Part shown: one piece after another, positions 25,103 to 37,695 of the stretch | Layout of the letters: every line of letters starts with the position of its first letter | Position numbering within the stretch: position 1 is the first letter of the stretch | Assembly: GCF_003945325.1 (NCBI RefSeq) | Contig: NZ_AP019307.1 | Coordinates: forward strand, 1,302,001 to 1,366,000 | DNA: 64,000 nt | DNA from: Nocardioides baekrokdamisoli | GTDB lineage: Bacteria > Actinomycetota > Actinomycetes > Propionibacteriales > Nocardioidaceae | Reading direction: 5' to 3' | Made by a program: the position numbers and the translations under genes | Notes under the pieces: generated by a model | What the model was told of the DNA's origin: nothing | The model's database searches: none | What the model saw: only the letters and a program-made list of their open reading frames with translations

Positions 25103-25166
25103 ACTCCGGTCCGACCGTCCGCGTCAGCATGTACTGTCCTTCAGTCACCTCTCAGCAAGGATTCAC

Positions 25167-25628
25167 ATGCACGTACGCATCCTCGGCGCGCTCGGACTCG
25201 CCGCGATCTTCTCCCTCACTGCCTGTGGTTCGAGCGGCTCCGGTACGCCCGCCACGCTCACCAAGGCTGAATGGGTCACCCAGGCGAACGCCATCTGCAA
25301 GGACCTCAACGACCGCAGTCACGCGGTCGCGCCGAAGTCGGAGGCGGACCTGGGCACCGCCATGACCAAGGTCTCCGAGATCGCGAGCGAAGACATCCCA
25401 AAGATTGCCGCCCTCAAACCGCCGGCCGAGATCCAGACTGACGCCGCGGCTCTGGTGACGGCCTACAACCAGATCAACAGCGCCCTGAAGGCCGCGGCCG
25501 CGACGGCCACAGCCGGAGACCCCGGCGGCGCCATCAAGGCGATGCAGGCCAGCGAGACCACCCTGAAGCCCACGGTCACCGCACTCGAGACCCGCCTCGG
25601 GCTCACCGAGTGCTCGCGGAGCAGCTGA
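25167..25628 (+). CDS. Small secreted lipoprotein, unknown function
   Basis: 153 aa. Lipoprotein signal peptide MHVRILGALGLAAIFSLTAC with lipobox LTAC, then a Gly/Ser linker and a helical domain (AEWVTQANAICKDLNDRSHA... to LGLTECSRSS) with two Cys that may form a disulfide. Similar small helical lipoproteins are common in actinobacteria, without known function. ATG 25167 has AAGG 6 nt upstream. A strong hairpin follows the stop. Confidence 0.8.
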   Translation: MHVRILGALGLAAIFSLTACGSSGSGTPATLTKAEWVTQANAICKDLNDRSHAVAPKSEADLGTAMTKVSEIASEDIPKIAALKPPAEIQTDAAALVTAYNQINSALKAAAATATAGDPGGAIKAMQASETTLKPTVTALETRLGLTECSRSS

Positions 25629-25642
25629 CCTCACCGCAGTAC

Positions 25643-25680
25643 CGATGGCCCCGTTGAGCAACCGCTCGGCGGGGCCATCG
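25643..25680 (+). terminator. Intrinsic terminator of the lipoprotein gene
   Basis: Perfect 11-bp stem CGATGGCCCCG (25643-25653) with CGGGGCCATCG (25670-25680), 16-nt loop, 14 nt after the stop. No T-run. Confidence 0.75.
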
Positions 25681-25695
25681 TGCTAGAACGGATGT

Positions 25696-25863
25696 ATGAG
25701 CCATACCACCGCAGTCGTGATCGGGCTCGTCCTCATGGTCGCGCTCATCGTCGGACTGGACGTGACGTTCCTCCGCCACCACTTCGGGCTACGGCTGGCG
25801 GTCAACGTCTTGATCGTCGCTGTGTTCGCGATCATCTACCTCGCGCTGCGCCACCGCTCCTGA
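25696..25863 (+). CDS. Small two-helix membrane protein
   Basis: 55 aa: MSHTTAVVIGLVLMVALIVG, a short polar turn with LRHHFGLR, then a second helix LAVNVLIVAVFAIIYLAL and a basic end. It has two transmembrane segments with both ends probably cytoplasmic. No known domain. A TAGAAC hexamer lies 6 nt before the ATG. The product is short, but the reading frame, hydrophobic pattern and start context support a real gene. Confidence 0.65.
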   Translation: MSHTTAVVIGLVLMVALIVGLDVTFLRHHFGLRLAVNVLIVAVFAIIYLALRHRS

Positions 25864-25871
25864 GCGGGCGC

Positions 25872-26771
25872 TCAGACGCCGAGGGCATCCTCGATCGTCG
25901 GGGTGAAGAACGTGTACCCGCTCTCCAGGAGCTTGTCCGGAAGCACCAGCAGATCGATCAGGACCAACTCCTCGGCCGCGGAGCCGAGCGCGGTCTTCAC
26001 GGCCCACGGCGGCGCCGGCAGCCAGTACGGCCTCTTCACACTGCGCGCGACCGCTCGCATCACCTCACCGCTCGTCGCAGGCGTCGGGCCGACCAGGTTG
26101 ACCGGACCGGACACGTCCGTGTCGAGGATGTACAGGATCGCGCCGACCTCGTCGCGCAGCGAGATCCACGGCCAGGCGCCTTCCCCTTCGTCGATCGGCC
26201 CGGCGACTCCCCAGCGAGCCAGCAGTTCGAGCTTGTCGAAGGCTCCGCCCCGACCGGTCACCATTCCCGTGCGCAGCATCGCCACGCGTACGCCCGGCCC
26301 CTCCGCCTCACGCGCTGCCGCCTCCCACTGGCGTACGACGTCGCAGAGGAACCCACCGCCCTCGGCAGGGATCGGCGTCAACTCGTCGAGGCAGTCGTCC
26401 GGTCGCGAGTTTCCGTACGCGTTCACGCCCGACGCATTGATGTACACGGCCGGACCGGATCCCGCGTCGTGCGCAGCGCGCACAGCGCGAGCGAGCGTAC
26501 GGGTCGCCTTGACGCGACTGTTGAGGATCTCGGCACGAGTGGACTTGGTCCACGGCAACTTGCCGATCGGGGAGCCACTGAGCCCGATGACCGCGTCGAT
26601 GCCATCGAGTGCTTCTGGCGGGACTACGCCGTTGGCTGGGTCCCACTCGATCTCGCTCGACCCCCGTGGTGGTCTGCGGACGAGCAACGTGACGTGATCT
26701 CCCCGCGCGCGGAGCGCCGAGATCACCGCCGTACCGATCATGCCGGAGGCGCCGGCGAGAAGGATGCGCAT
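25872..26771 (-). CDS. TIGR01777-type NAD(P)-binding epimerase-like protein
   Basis: 299 aa, extended SDR fold. The N-terminal Rossmann loop is ILLAGASGMIGTAV (G-x-x-G-x-x-G), then a GLSGSPIGKLPWTKSTRAEI segment, the INASGVNAYG region in place of the usual YxxxK, and a C-terminal DUF1731-like helix (LPDKLLESGYTFFTP). This matches the TIGR01777 epimerase family, whose substrate is unknown; relatives act in cell division (SulA-type annotation). ATG 26771 has GGAG 3 nt upstream. Confidence 0.85.
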   Translation of the reverse strand: MRILLAGASGMIGTAVISALRARGDHVTLLVRRPPRGSSEIEWDPANGVVPPEALDGIDAVIGLSGSPIGKLPWTKSTRAEILNSRVKATRTLARAVRAAHDAGSGPAVYINASGVNAYGNSRPDDCLDELTPIPAEGGGFLCDVVRQWEAAAREAEGPGVRVAMLRTGMVTGRGGAFDKLELLARWGVAGPIDEGEGAWPWISLRDEVGAILYILDTDVSGPVNLVGPTPATSGEVMRAVARSVKRPYWLPAPPWAVKTALGSAAEELVLIDLLVLPDKLLESGYTFFTPTIEDALGV

Positions 26772-26854
26772 GGCTCCATCATTCCGGGTCGCGCCTGAAG
26801 CACGACTCCCCCGAACGGTCATCCCGACGCGGTACGTCGCCCGGTCCAACGCCA

Positions 26855-26886
26855 AAGGGCGCCCCGGCCGAAGCCGGAGCGCCCTT
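26855..26886 (-). terminator. Intrinsic terminator near the groEL 3' region
   Basis: Stem of 13 bp with one C-A mismatch (26855-26868 with 26873-26886, AAGGGCGC...GCGCCCTT) around a CGAA tetraloop. It lies 134 nt beyond the groEL stop on the minus strand. A second imperfect 18-bp inverted repeat (26922-26939 with 27004-27021) directly follows groEL. Confidence 0.7.
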
Positions 26887-27019
26887 CAAGAAGCGATGCG
26901 CCATGTCTGGCGATCTGGGTGGTCTGAGCTGGTGGATCGCAAGGCGGAGGACCGCAAGCCGTGCTGGCGCACGGCGAGGATCCGACAACGCCGCGAGGCG
27001 CCTGCTCAGACCGCTCAGA

Positions 27020-31076
<4,057 letters not shown>

Positions 31077-31086
31077 GCCTCACACG

Positions 31087-32073
31087 CTAACGGTCGTCAC
31101 TGCCCTTCGTGCCAGAAGGCCGTCGGAGGAGTCTGCGCCACCAGTGATGGCGCTCAGCCACCACCCGTTCAAGCTCGTCGAGCAACCGTCGCTGGGTCAC
31201 GAGAGCAAGGCGTAGGTCTTCCTCGACCCGCTTGAGCCGCTGTTCAGCCTTGATCGCACGGGCGTACTCGCGCTCCAACTCGGAGCGGTGTCGAGCACCT
31301 ACCGCCTCGACCTGTGCTTCGGCCCGCTGCAACTCGCCGCGCAACACGCCGACCTCGGCGACCGGCGCGAGGAAGGGGAGGGCAGACCGGAGTGCAAAGG
31401 AACGCGTGGGGCGACCCTGATGGAGGTGCCACGTGTGGACATCGGATTCGTGGTTGTCCATCTCGACGAGGTCCGGCGTCAACCCACAACGGGCGCTCGC
31501 CTCCATGAACGACAATTGGTCGCGGCGGGAGTAGCGCCAGACGTGCTGCATCCATTCCGCCATCACCGCATCGACCACAGGGCCGCGTCGTCGCGCCATG
31601 ATTCCGGTCCACGGGACCGGGCCGTTGAGACGGTCAAGTCCTCCGACCGCGTAATGATTGAGTTGTTCGTACACGCGATGGGAGTCATCCAGTCCCACCC
31701 GCAGAATTTCCGCGAATTCGGACACGACCGAGTCCCGATAGGAATGGAGCGGGACCGCAATGTCGGCTGCGGCAAGCCATTCATCAAATATCAGGTCCGG
31801 ATCGACTTTCAGGACGACTCGGGCGTCGACCCAGATCGATTCGTCGTACGCGCTCAGCACGGGGTGGCCCATGATCTTCAGCTGCCGTGCGCTCCGGATC
31901 GGGTCCTCGGACAGCGCAGGGACGATGTGTTCGAGGCGCCACGTGTCACTGCGCAGATGGGGATCGTCGGTCAGGCAGATGAAATCCACAGATGAATCCG
32001 CCGCCGGCTGCTCTTGCAACTGCTCATATCCACCGATCATGGCGGTATAAACAACACGGCGTTTCTCGGGCAC
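31087..32073 (-). CDS. DUF616-like glycosyltransferase with C-terminal coiled coil
   Basis: 328 aa. The N-terminal ~230 residues fit the DUF616/TOD1-like glycosyltransferase family: VVYTAMIGGYEQLQE, DFICLTDDP, SARQLKIMGHPVL, ESIWVDARV (the DxD-like acidic site) and the late WHLHQGRPTRSF. Residues about 240-315 form a charged coiled coil (AEAQVEAVGARHRSELEREYARA...), ending in a basic tail WWRRLLRRPSG. Its base composition is lower in GC than its neighbours, especially at 31640-32130, hinting at transfer. The start is GTG 32073. Confidence 0.72.
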   Translation of the reverse strand: MPEKRRVVYTAMIGGYEQLQEQPAADSSVDFICLTDDPHLRSDTWRLEHIVPALSEDPIRSARQLKIMGHPVLSAYDESIWVDARVVLKVDPDLIFDEWLAAADIAVPLHSYRDSVVSEFAEILRVGLDDSHRVYEQLNHYAVGGLDRLNGPVPWTGIMARRRGPVVDAVMAEWMQHVWRYSRRDQLSFMEASARCGLTPDLVEMDNHESDVHTWHLHQGRPTRSFALRSALPFLAPVAEVGVLRGELQRAEAQVEAVGARHRSELEREYARAIKAEQRLKRVEEDLRLALVTQRRLLDELERVVAERHHWWRRLLRRPSGTKGSDDR

Positions 32074-32151
32074 GCGCAGATCGTACAGTGCCTGAGAATT
32101 TACTGATACCGCTCATGGCGTCATCGCCACCATGATTCCAGCCCGCATATT

Positions 32152-32928
32152 TCACTCAGGCAGGGCGGATTCTCGTTCCAACCACTCGTCGAAAGTCGGC
32201 CCGTCGATGGTGGCGTCGGTCGGAGCCTGCAACGCCCCCTGGCGTACGCGCCGCGGCGTCTCCCCCGGGAGCCAGACCGGGATGACCACGAGCTTGCGGC
32301 CGCGCGTCCTGGCCGTCGCGCGCACGAGGTCCGCCATCAGGGCCTTCTGCGGTCCGGCCAGATTGAAGGTGACCGTGCCGGCGCTGGTGCGCAGCTCCCC
32401 GAGGCGTACGAGGTGCTCGACCACCGTGTCGAGCGCGACGGTCTGGGACGGCTGCCTGGGACACGGCATGAACGGCCCCTTGGCGGTCCAGTCGATCAAC
32501 TGACCGGCGAACTCGTGGAACTGTGTCGCGCGCAGGATGACCGCCGGCACCGAGCCGGCCTTGGTCTCCTTCTCCTGCATGAGCTTGCCGACGTAGTGGC
32601 CGTACACGCCACCGCCGGTCAAGTGGTCGATGCCGACGATCGACAGCGTGACGATGCTCTGGACCCCAGCCGCCGCTCCTTCGCGCTGCAGGTTGCGAGC
32701 CACCGCTCCGAAGAACTCGGCACAGTCGTGTGCCTTCGTGCTGACGGTCGAGGTGACGTCGACGATGACATCGACCCCGGCGATTGCTGGCGCGAGGCCT
32801 GCACCGCTCACCAGATCGACACCAGCCGCTCGACTCAGTGTCACGACATCGTGCCCGCGGGCCTCGAGCGCCCCGACTAGCCTGGCTCCGACCATGCCGG
32901 TGCCGCCAGCGACCGCGATCTTCGTCAT
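32152..32928 (-). CDS. NAD(P)-binding SDR/NmrA-like protein
   Basis: 258 aa. Atypical short-chain dehydrogenase with N-terminal loop IAVAGGTGMVGARLV, VDVIVDVTST and ILRATQFHEF, and no classical YxxxK in the usual context (YGHYVGK is the nearest). NmrA-like members act as redox sensors or quinone/NADPH reductases; substrate unknown. The ATG overlaps the stop of the SemiSWEET gene by 4 nt, so the two are coupled. Confidence 0.82.
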   Translation of the reverse strand: MTKIAVAGGTGMVGARLVGALEARGHDVVTLSRAAGVDLVSGAGLAPAIAGVDVIVDVTSTVSTKAHDCAEFFGAVARNLQREGAAAGVQSIVTLSIVGIDHLTGGGVYGHYVGKLMQEKETKAGSVPAVILRATQFHEFAGQLIDWTAKGPFMPCPRQPSQTVALDTVVEHLVRLGELRTSAGTVTFNLAGPQKALMADLVRATARTRGRKLVVIPVWLPGETPRRVRQGALQAPTDATIDGPTFDEWLERESALPE

Positions 32929-33248
32929 GCCTCGAGGCTAGCGGCGACCTCTGCGGTGTCGAGGAGCTCATCGGCCTCCGACTGCGAAAAGTGGGTACGC
33001 CGCCGCGCGTCGAGGGCGAAGCGAGCCAGGATCGCCACGGCGAAGCAGCACGAGACCGCGTTGCACACGATCAGGACCGTGTCGTGCCTCAGCACGCCGT
33101 ACACGCACCAGGTGGCCTGACAGACAGCACCCATCAGCGGCGTGGCGAGACTGCCGCCATCGGAGCCGAAGCGCCACGTGCGTACGAGTTGGGGCAGGAA
33201 CAGTGCGATGACCAGGGCAGAACCCAGCCACCCGACGATCTCGGTCAC
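32925..33248 (-). CDS. SemiSWEET / PQ-loop family small membrane transporter
   Basis: 107 aa with three transmembrane helices. The first, GWLGSALVIALFLPQLVRTWR, has the conserved PQ pair of the PQ-loop fold. SemiSWEETs dimerise and move sugars by facilitated diffusion. The C-terminal 30 residues are hydrophilic. GTG start. The next gene begins inside its stop codon. Confidence 0.8.
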   Translation of the reverse strand: MTEIVGWLGSALVIALFLPQLVRTWRFGSDGGSLATPLMGAVCQATWCVYGVLRHDTVLIVCNAVSCCFAVAILARFALDARRRTHFSQSEADELLDTAEVAASLEA

Positions 33249-33260
33249 GCGTACTCCTCG

Positions 33261-34112
33261 TCAGACCATCACGGGGGCGTAATGCCCGTGCGGCACCTCG
33301 ACTGACACGCCGAGCGCGGCGAGCAGCGAGGGCAAGAGTGCCTCGGCGGTGCGCTTGTAGCCCAATTCGCTCGGGTGGAAGCGGTCGATGGAGAACATCT
33401 CGTCGGGATGATTCGTGAACAGCGGCCCGACGACCTCTGCCAGCCGCACCACCCGCGCCCCATGCGCCAGTGCGGCCTCCGCCTGGGCGGCGGCGAGGCT
33501 CTTGGAGGTGTGCGAGAGGTACGACTTCAACGGTCGCTTGACCGGACCGATCGCCCCGAGGTCCGGGCAGGTGCCGACGATGACCGTCGCACCGCGCACC
33601 TTCAGGTCCTCGATCACCTCGACGAGCGACGTCACCGAGTCGGCCAGTGGGACCCGATGGATGACGTCATTGCCCCCGACGATCACGACCGCCACGTCGG
33701 GGCGGTAGCTCGGCTTGAGCCGCGGCAGTTGTCGCTCCGGGATCATCCAGGCCTCGGCTCCGACCTCGGCGATGCTGGTCAAGCGGACGGTGCGCCCAGT
33801 CGCCTTCGCGAGCTCGCGAGCCAGCCGGCCGCCCAACGTCCGCTTCGGCCTGTGCGCTCCGAGGCCGGCCGCGATGGAATCCCCAACGATCACGAGATCG
33901 AGGCGGTCGCCGTACGACTTCTTGTAGGTCCGGTCAGCCTTGAGCGCGATCTCGCCGAGCGGCTTGCCGATCACCTGGCGGGCATACGCCGCCTGACGCT
34001 TCATCAATGTCACGGTGCCGAGGCCGGCTGCTCCCCCGACCGCGCCGGCCAGCCCGGCTCCGACGGCGACCCGACCCAGCCAGCGCACGTACGTCACACG
34101 ATCGGACTGCAT
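33261..34112 (-). CDS. Membrane-anchored SGNH-family esterase/lipase
   Basis: 283 aa. One hydrophobic segment near the N-terminus (LGRVAVGAGLAGAVGGAAGLG) anchors or exports it. The SGNH blocks are present: block I VIVGDSIAAGLG (nucleophile Ser), block III VGGNDVIHR, and block V SIDRFHPSELG with the catalytic Asp and His. The substrate is probably an ester on a lipid or surface glycan. ATG 34112 is chosen because longer versions add no plausible sequence. Divergent from the lipoprotein gene at 34191. Confidence 0.85.
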   Translation of the reverse strand: MQSDRVTYVRWLGRVAVGAGLAGAVGGAAGLGTVTLMKRQAAYARQVIGKPLGEIALKADRTYKKSYGDRLDLVIVGDSIAAGLGAHRPKRTLGGRLARELAKATGRTVRLTSIAEVGAEAWMIPERQLPRLKPSYRPDVAVVIVGGNDVIHRVPLADSVTSLVEVIEDLKVRGATVIVGTCPDLGAIGPVKRPLKSYLSHTSKSLAAAQAEAALAHGARVVRLAEVVGPLFTNHPDEMFSIDRFHPSELGYKRTAEALLPSLLAALGVSVEVPHGHYAPVMV

Positions 34113-34190
34113 GGGCGCATGTGTAGCGGCCCTGCATGAACGAATGCCGAACGTGGCCCGACCACGGCGTACGAACCCTAGGATCACGCC

Positions 34191-34835
34191 ATGAAGCGCG
34201 CCGCGGCCCTCGCCGCCATGGTTCTCCTGAGCAGCTGCACCGTCTGCGCCTGCGGCTCATCGGCGGCCGCGCCACCCAGCCAGGCAGCGACGTCGTTGCC
34301 GAGGCAGGCGGCAACACCGGTGGCGAGGCCCTCCGCCGTCGTGCCCGCGGGATGGCAGAGCGTCACCGCGTCTCGGGCCCGCGTAGTCATCGCAGTGCCG
34401 GGCAACTGGACCATGCTCGATGCGTCGGACTTCGACACAAGCAGCCCGACCTTTTTGGCGAATGCCCGCAGGATGCACCAGTCGCCTGCACAGGTCAGGC
34501 GCGAGCTGACACAGTTCGACTTCGTGGCGGCATCGCCTGACCACGATGGCCTTGTCGAGTGCAGCTTGACGTCGTTGACCGCACTGCCGACGTACGTCGT
34601 GCTGCAAGCGGCGTACGTCAAACTGAGTCTCGCCATGAACGCGTTCGCGCACGTGACGACACCCTTAGGCCCGGCTGTGGTGACCCACTCAACCGGCGGG
34701 AACGGACGACACGTCAATGCGATCTACGTGAGCGTTCCGCGCGGTATCGTCGACATAGCAGTCGCCGCCCGTACTGCCGCTCGGGCTGACGCACTCACGA
34801 ACTCGGTCCTGCGCAGCCTTCGCCTGGCACGGTAG
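34191..34835 (+). CDS. Putative lipoprotein, unknown function
   Basis: 214 aa. Signal peptide MKRAAALAAMVLLSSC with lipobox LSSC; a second Cys pair follows at TVCAC. Low-complexity Ala/Pro/Ser linker, then a beta-rich domain starting WQSVTASRARVVIAVPGNW, reminiscent of secreted domains of the DUF/PsbP-like type, but I cannot assign it. TAGGAT lies 6 nt before the ATG (34179-34184), so the mRNA is probably leaderless. Confidence 0.75.
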   Translation: MKRAAALAAMVLLSSCTVCACGSSAAAPPSQAATSLPRQAATPVARPSAVVPAGWQSVTASRARVVIAVPGNWTMLDASDFDTSSPTFLANARRMHQSPAQVRRELTQFDFVAASPDHDGLVECSLTSLTALPTYVVLQAAYVKLSLAMNAFAHVTTPLGPAVVTHSTGGNGRHVNAIYVSVPRGIVDIAVAARTAARADALTNSVLRSLRLAR

Positions 34836-34838
34836 CCC

Positions 34839-36080
34839 TCAGGAAATGTTGGCAGCCTCGAAGGCGGCGTAACTGGCTTTGATCGTCGCGCGCGGACCGA
34901 CCTTGTCGCTCACCGCGTCGAGCGTCTTGAGGCCGTGACCGGTGTTGATCACCACGGTCTCGAGTGACGGGTCGAGGACACCGGCCTCAGCCAACTTCTT
35001 GGTGACGGCCACCGTCGTGCCGCCGGCGGTCTCGGTGAAGATCCCCTCAGTACGCGCGAGCAGCACGATGCCGTCACGGATCTCGTCGTCGGTGACCTCC
35101 TCGACCGCCCCAGCCGTACGCCGGGCGATGTCGAGGACGTAGATGCCGTCGGCCGGATTGCCGATCGCGAGTGACTTGGCGATCGTGTCCGGCTTCACCG
35201 GACGGATCGCGTCGACGCCAGCCTTGAACGCGGTCGAGACCGGGTTGCAGCCGGTGGCCTGCGCACCGAAGATCCGGTACGGCTTCTCCTCGACGAGGCC
35301 GAGCTTGATCAGTTCCTGGAAGGCCTTGTCGACCTTGGTGAGCTGCGAACCGGACGCCACCGGGATGACGATCTGGTCCGGCAGGCGCCAGCCGAGCTGC
35401 TCGGCGATCTCGTACCCAAGCGTCTTGGAGCCCTCGGCGTAGAACGGACGGACGTTCACATTGACGAACGCCCAACCCTCCTCCTCGGCCGCGATCTCCT
35501 GGGCAAGCTTGTTGACGTCGTCGTAGTTGCCGTCGACCGCGATCAGCGAGTCGGTGAAGATGGCCGAGTTGACCTGCTTCGGCTGCTCCAGGTTGGACGG
35601 GATGAAGACGACGGTCCTGATGCCAGCACGAGCACCGGCCGCCGCAACGGCGTTGGCCAGGTTGCCGGTCGAGGGGCACGCGAAGACCTTGGCGTCGAGT
35701 TCGCGCGCAGCCGACAGGGCGCACGCCACGACGCGGTCCTTGAAGGAGTTCGTCGGGTTGGTGGAGTCGTCCTTGACCCAGACCTTGGAGAGGCCGAGAG
35801 CCTTGGCGAGGTTGTTCGCCTCGAGCAGACGGGTGTAACCCGGCTCCGTGTTGGGGCTCTGCTCGATGTCGTCGGGGACCGGCAGCAGCGCCTTGTAGCG
35901 CCAGATGTTGGCCGGGCCGGCCTCGATCTCCTCACGGGTGATCGCCGGGAACGCGTACGCCACCTCGAGGGGGCCGAAGCACTCCGGACAGGCGTAGTCG
36001 GGACCTAGTGGGACCTCGGTGCCGCACTCGCGACAGACCAGGTTGGTGGCATTGCCGAACGCACCTTCACGCAAGCTCAT
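34839..36080 (-). CDS. thrC: Threonine synthase
   Basis: 413 aa. PLP-dependent conversion of O-phosphohomoserine to threonine. The N-terminus carries a small zinc-ribbon-like pair of CxxC motifs (CRECGTE and CPECFGP). The PLP lysine is in NPTNSFKDRVV, and the glycine loop binding the phosphate follows (CPSTGNLANA). VASGSQLTKV and the late TAGGTTVAV region complete the family pattern. ATG 36080 is preferred because of an excellent GGAGG at 5 nt. The gene is preceded by a SAM-I riboswitch, which is a notable regulator for this enzyme. Confidence 0.96.
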   Translation of the reverse strand: MSLREGAFGNATNLVCRECGTEVPLGPDYACPECFGPLEVAYAFPAITREEIEAGPANIWRYKALLPVPDDIEQSPNTEPGYTRLLEANNLAKALGLSKVWVKDDSTNPTNSFKDRVVACALSAARELDAKVFACPSTGNLANAVAAAGARAGIRTVVFIPSNLEQPKQVNSAIFTDSLIAVDGNYDDVNKLAQEIAAEEEGWAFVNVNVRPFYAEGSKTLGYEIAEQLGWRLPDQIVIPVASGSQLTKVDKAFQELIKLGLVEEKPYRIFGAQATGCNPVSTAFKAGVDAIRPVKPDTIAKSLAIGNPADGIYVLDIARRTAGAVEEVTDDEIRDGIVLLARTEGIFTETAGGTTVAVTKKLAEAGVLDPSLETVVINTGHGLKTLDAVSDKVGPRATIKASYAAFEAANIS

Positions 36081-36092
36081 GGAGACCTCCTC

Positions 36093-36225
36093 CTCATCTT
36101 CCCTGGGGCGACTTTCACCCCAGGCCGGATTTAGCACCATGTCCCGACACCACCCGTAATGGGAGGAGATTGTCGGTCGGTTGCCGGGACTTCTGCGGGC
36201 CGTTCCCTCAGTCCCTCTCGATGAG
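36093..36225 (-). ncRNA. SAM-I (S-box) riboswitch upstream of thrC
   Basis: The minus-strand RNA has the hallmark SAM-I layout. P1 is CTCATC (36225-36220) with GATGAG (36098-36093). GAGAGGGACTGAGGGA is the conserved P2 kink-turn side, with GCAGAAGTCCC on the other. GGCAACC follows, then P3 (CCGACA/TGTCGG with an extended CCTCCC/GGGTGG stem), GGTGCTAAATCC, and P4 (CCTGGGG/CCCCAGG). The ribosome site GGAGG starts 2 nt after P1, so control is probably at translation initiation. A CTCCTCC segment inside P3 could alternatively pair with the ribosome site. Confidence 0.92.
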
Positions 36226-36233
36226 CAAGCGCA

Positions 36234-36262
36234 ACTGTACGCGAGGCGAGCGGGGAGGTGAA
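36234..36262 (-). promoter_or_regulatory. Candidate promoter of the thrC riboswitch transcript
   Basis: TACAGT (36239-36234) as -10, with TTCACC (36262-36257) as a weak -35 at 17 bp spacing. The start would fall just before the riboswitch P1 strand. It overlaps no gene. Confidence 0.45.
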
Positions 36263-36264
36263 AG

Positions 36265-37140
36265 TCAGTTGTCCGAAGCGTGAGCGCGGACGTCCTCGAC
36301 GAGTGCCCGGAGGAACGAGATCACGCCGTCCGGGCCTTCCAGGACGACGTCGGCAAGGCTCAGCAGAGCCGAGACCTCGGGGTTCCGCACACACACGCGT
36401 ACGCCGGCGAGCCCCTGCTCGATGAAGCCACCAACCGCGTGCAACGCCTCGACGTCACCGAGATCGTCACCGACGAACAGCACTGCCTTGGCGTCGGTGG
36501 CGCGGACCAGTTCCTTGATCACGCGGCCCTTGTCCGCGGCTCCTGAGCGCACTTCGATGACGGCTCGCCCGGGCTCCAGTACGAGGTGGTGCCGGTCAGC
36601 GAGTTCCTTCAGCGCCGGCAGCAGACGGTCGTACGCTCCGACCGGATCGGCCAGCCGCCGCGTGTGCACCGCGACGGCCAGTCCCTTGTCCTCGACGTAC
36701 GCATCCGCCGCGCCCGCGTTCCTCAGCAGGCGGGGTAGCTCGCGCTCCAGCGTGGCCAGGCCGCTCGGCGGTCGCGGAGTGTGAATGACGCGATGGGTGG
36801 AGTCCCAGCGCTCGGCACCGTACTGGCCGAAGATCTGCAGTCGGCGCCCGCGCGCGGCGATCGTGTCGCCGAGGTCGTCGAGGGCGCCGAGCGCGAGGAC
36901 CTGCCTGGCGGGGCGTCCGGTGACGATCGCCACCGTCCCGACGGCCTCCGCCAGGTCGATCAACGCTGCCGCGGCCTCGGGGTGAATGTGGGCCTGCGTC
37001 GGGTCGTCGACGATCGGCGCAAGGGTCCCGTCGAAGTCGAGACCCACCACGGCGCCCGGAGCCGCGTCGATGAACGCGGCGTAGCGGGCTTCGGCCTCAG
37101 CGGAGCAGAACACCACTCCAGCCAACCACGTGGTCCACAT
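36265..37140 (-). CDS. otsB: Trehalose-6-phosphate phosphatase
   Basis: 291 aa. HAD-family phosphatase that converts trehalose-6-phosphate to trehalose. Motif I is GLDFDGTLAPI (nucleophile Asp), then AIVTGRP for motif II, and VLFVGDDLGDVEAL for the late acidic motif. It complements the otsA gene at 38097. The two face opposite directions with two small genes between. Trehalose is an osmolyte and a precursor of envelope glycolipids in actinobacteria. ATG 37140 is in a weak ribosome-site context. Confidence 0.93.
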   Translation of the reverse strand: MWTTWLAGVVFCSAEAEARYAAFIDAAPGAVVGLDFDGTLAPIVDDPTQAHIHPEAAAALIDLAEAVGTVAIVTGRPARQVLALGALDDLGDTIAARGRRLQIFGQYGAERWDSTHRVIHTPRPPSGLATLERELPRLLRNAGAADAYVEDKGLAVAVHTRRLADPVGAYDRLLPALKELADRHHLVLEPGRAVIEVRSGAADKGRVIKELVRATDAKAVLFVGDDLGDVEALHAVGGFIEQGLAGVRVCVRNPEVSALLSLADVVLEGPDGVISFLRALVEDVRAHASDN

Positions 37141-37168
37141 CGCCCGCAGGGCAACTGGCCACCGGGAG

Positions 37169-37693
37169 TCAGCTGAGCGGGCTCACCAGGACGACGGAGA
37201 TCCGGTCCTGCGGCGTGGCCGAATCGCCCTGGCTCAGATTCGTGATGCCCAGGTCGAGCCCCAGCTGCTTCGCCGCGGCGGCGTACTTCGCCGGGTAGTA
37301 GATGGTGTTCGCGCTGTAGTGGACATGAGTGGTGCCGGATGCGGAATTGGTCCATCCGGCAGCCTTCACCTTGACCAGCACGTCCTTGGCCAGGCCCGGG
37401 GTGGTGGACGCGTTCCAGACCGAGACATGGATCGCGGTCTTGTTGATCGGGGCGACCGTCGGCGTACTGCTGGGCGGCAGCGTGACAGTGCTGGTGGCCG
37501 TCGACGTCGCGCTCGTCGAGGCGTGCGTGCTCGAGTGCGTCGGCGCTGCGTTGGGGATCACCTTCGTCTTGCTGCCGCCGAAGCCCGTGACGGCAAAGGC
37601 GATCGCGGCGACGACGATCGCGACGATGCTGATCGCAGCGACAGGTGAGGGCAGTGCAACGCCGCGATCGCGGCGCGAGGTGTGGCCGGACAC
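37169..37693 (-). CDS. Membrane-anchored LytR C-terminal-domain protein
   Basis: 174 aa. A basic N-terminus (SGHTSRRDRGVALP) and one transmembrane helix (VAAISIVAIVVAAIAFAVTGF), then a Ser/Thr-rich linker and a LytR_C domain from about residue 85 (INKTAIHVSVWNASTTPGLAKDVLVKVKAAGW). LytR_C domains occur in proteins linked to wall-glycan assembly. The extracellular domain is isolated here, without the LytR/CpsA catalytic domain. It overlaps neither neighbour. The start is GTG, 3 bp after the DUF3263 gene. Confidence 0.82.
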   Translation of the reverse strand: MSGHTSRRDRGVALPSPVAAISIVAIVVAAIAFAVTGFGGSKTKVIPNAAPTHSSTHASTSATSTATSTVTLPPSSTPTVAPINKTAIHVSVWNASTTPGLAKDVLVKVKAAGWTNSASGTTHVHYSANTIYYPAKYAAAAKQLGLDLGITNLSQGDSATPQDRISVVLVSPLS

Positions 37694-37695
37694 AG

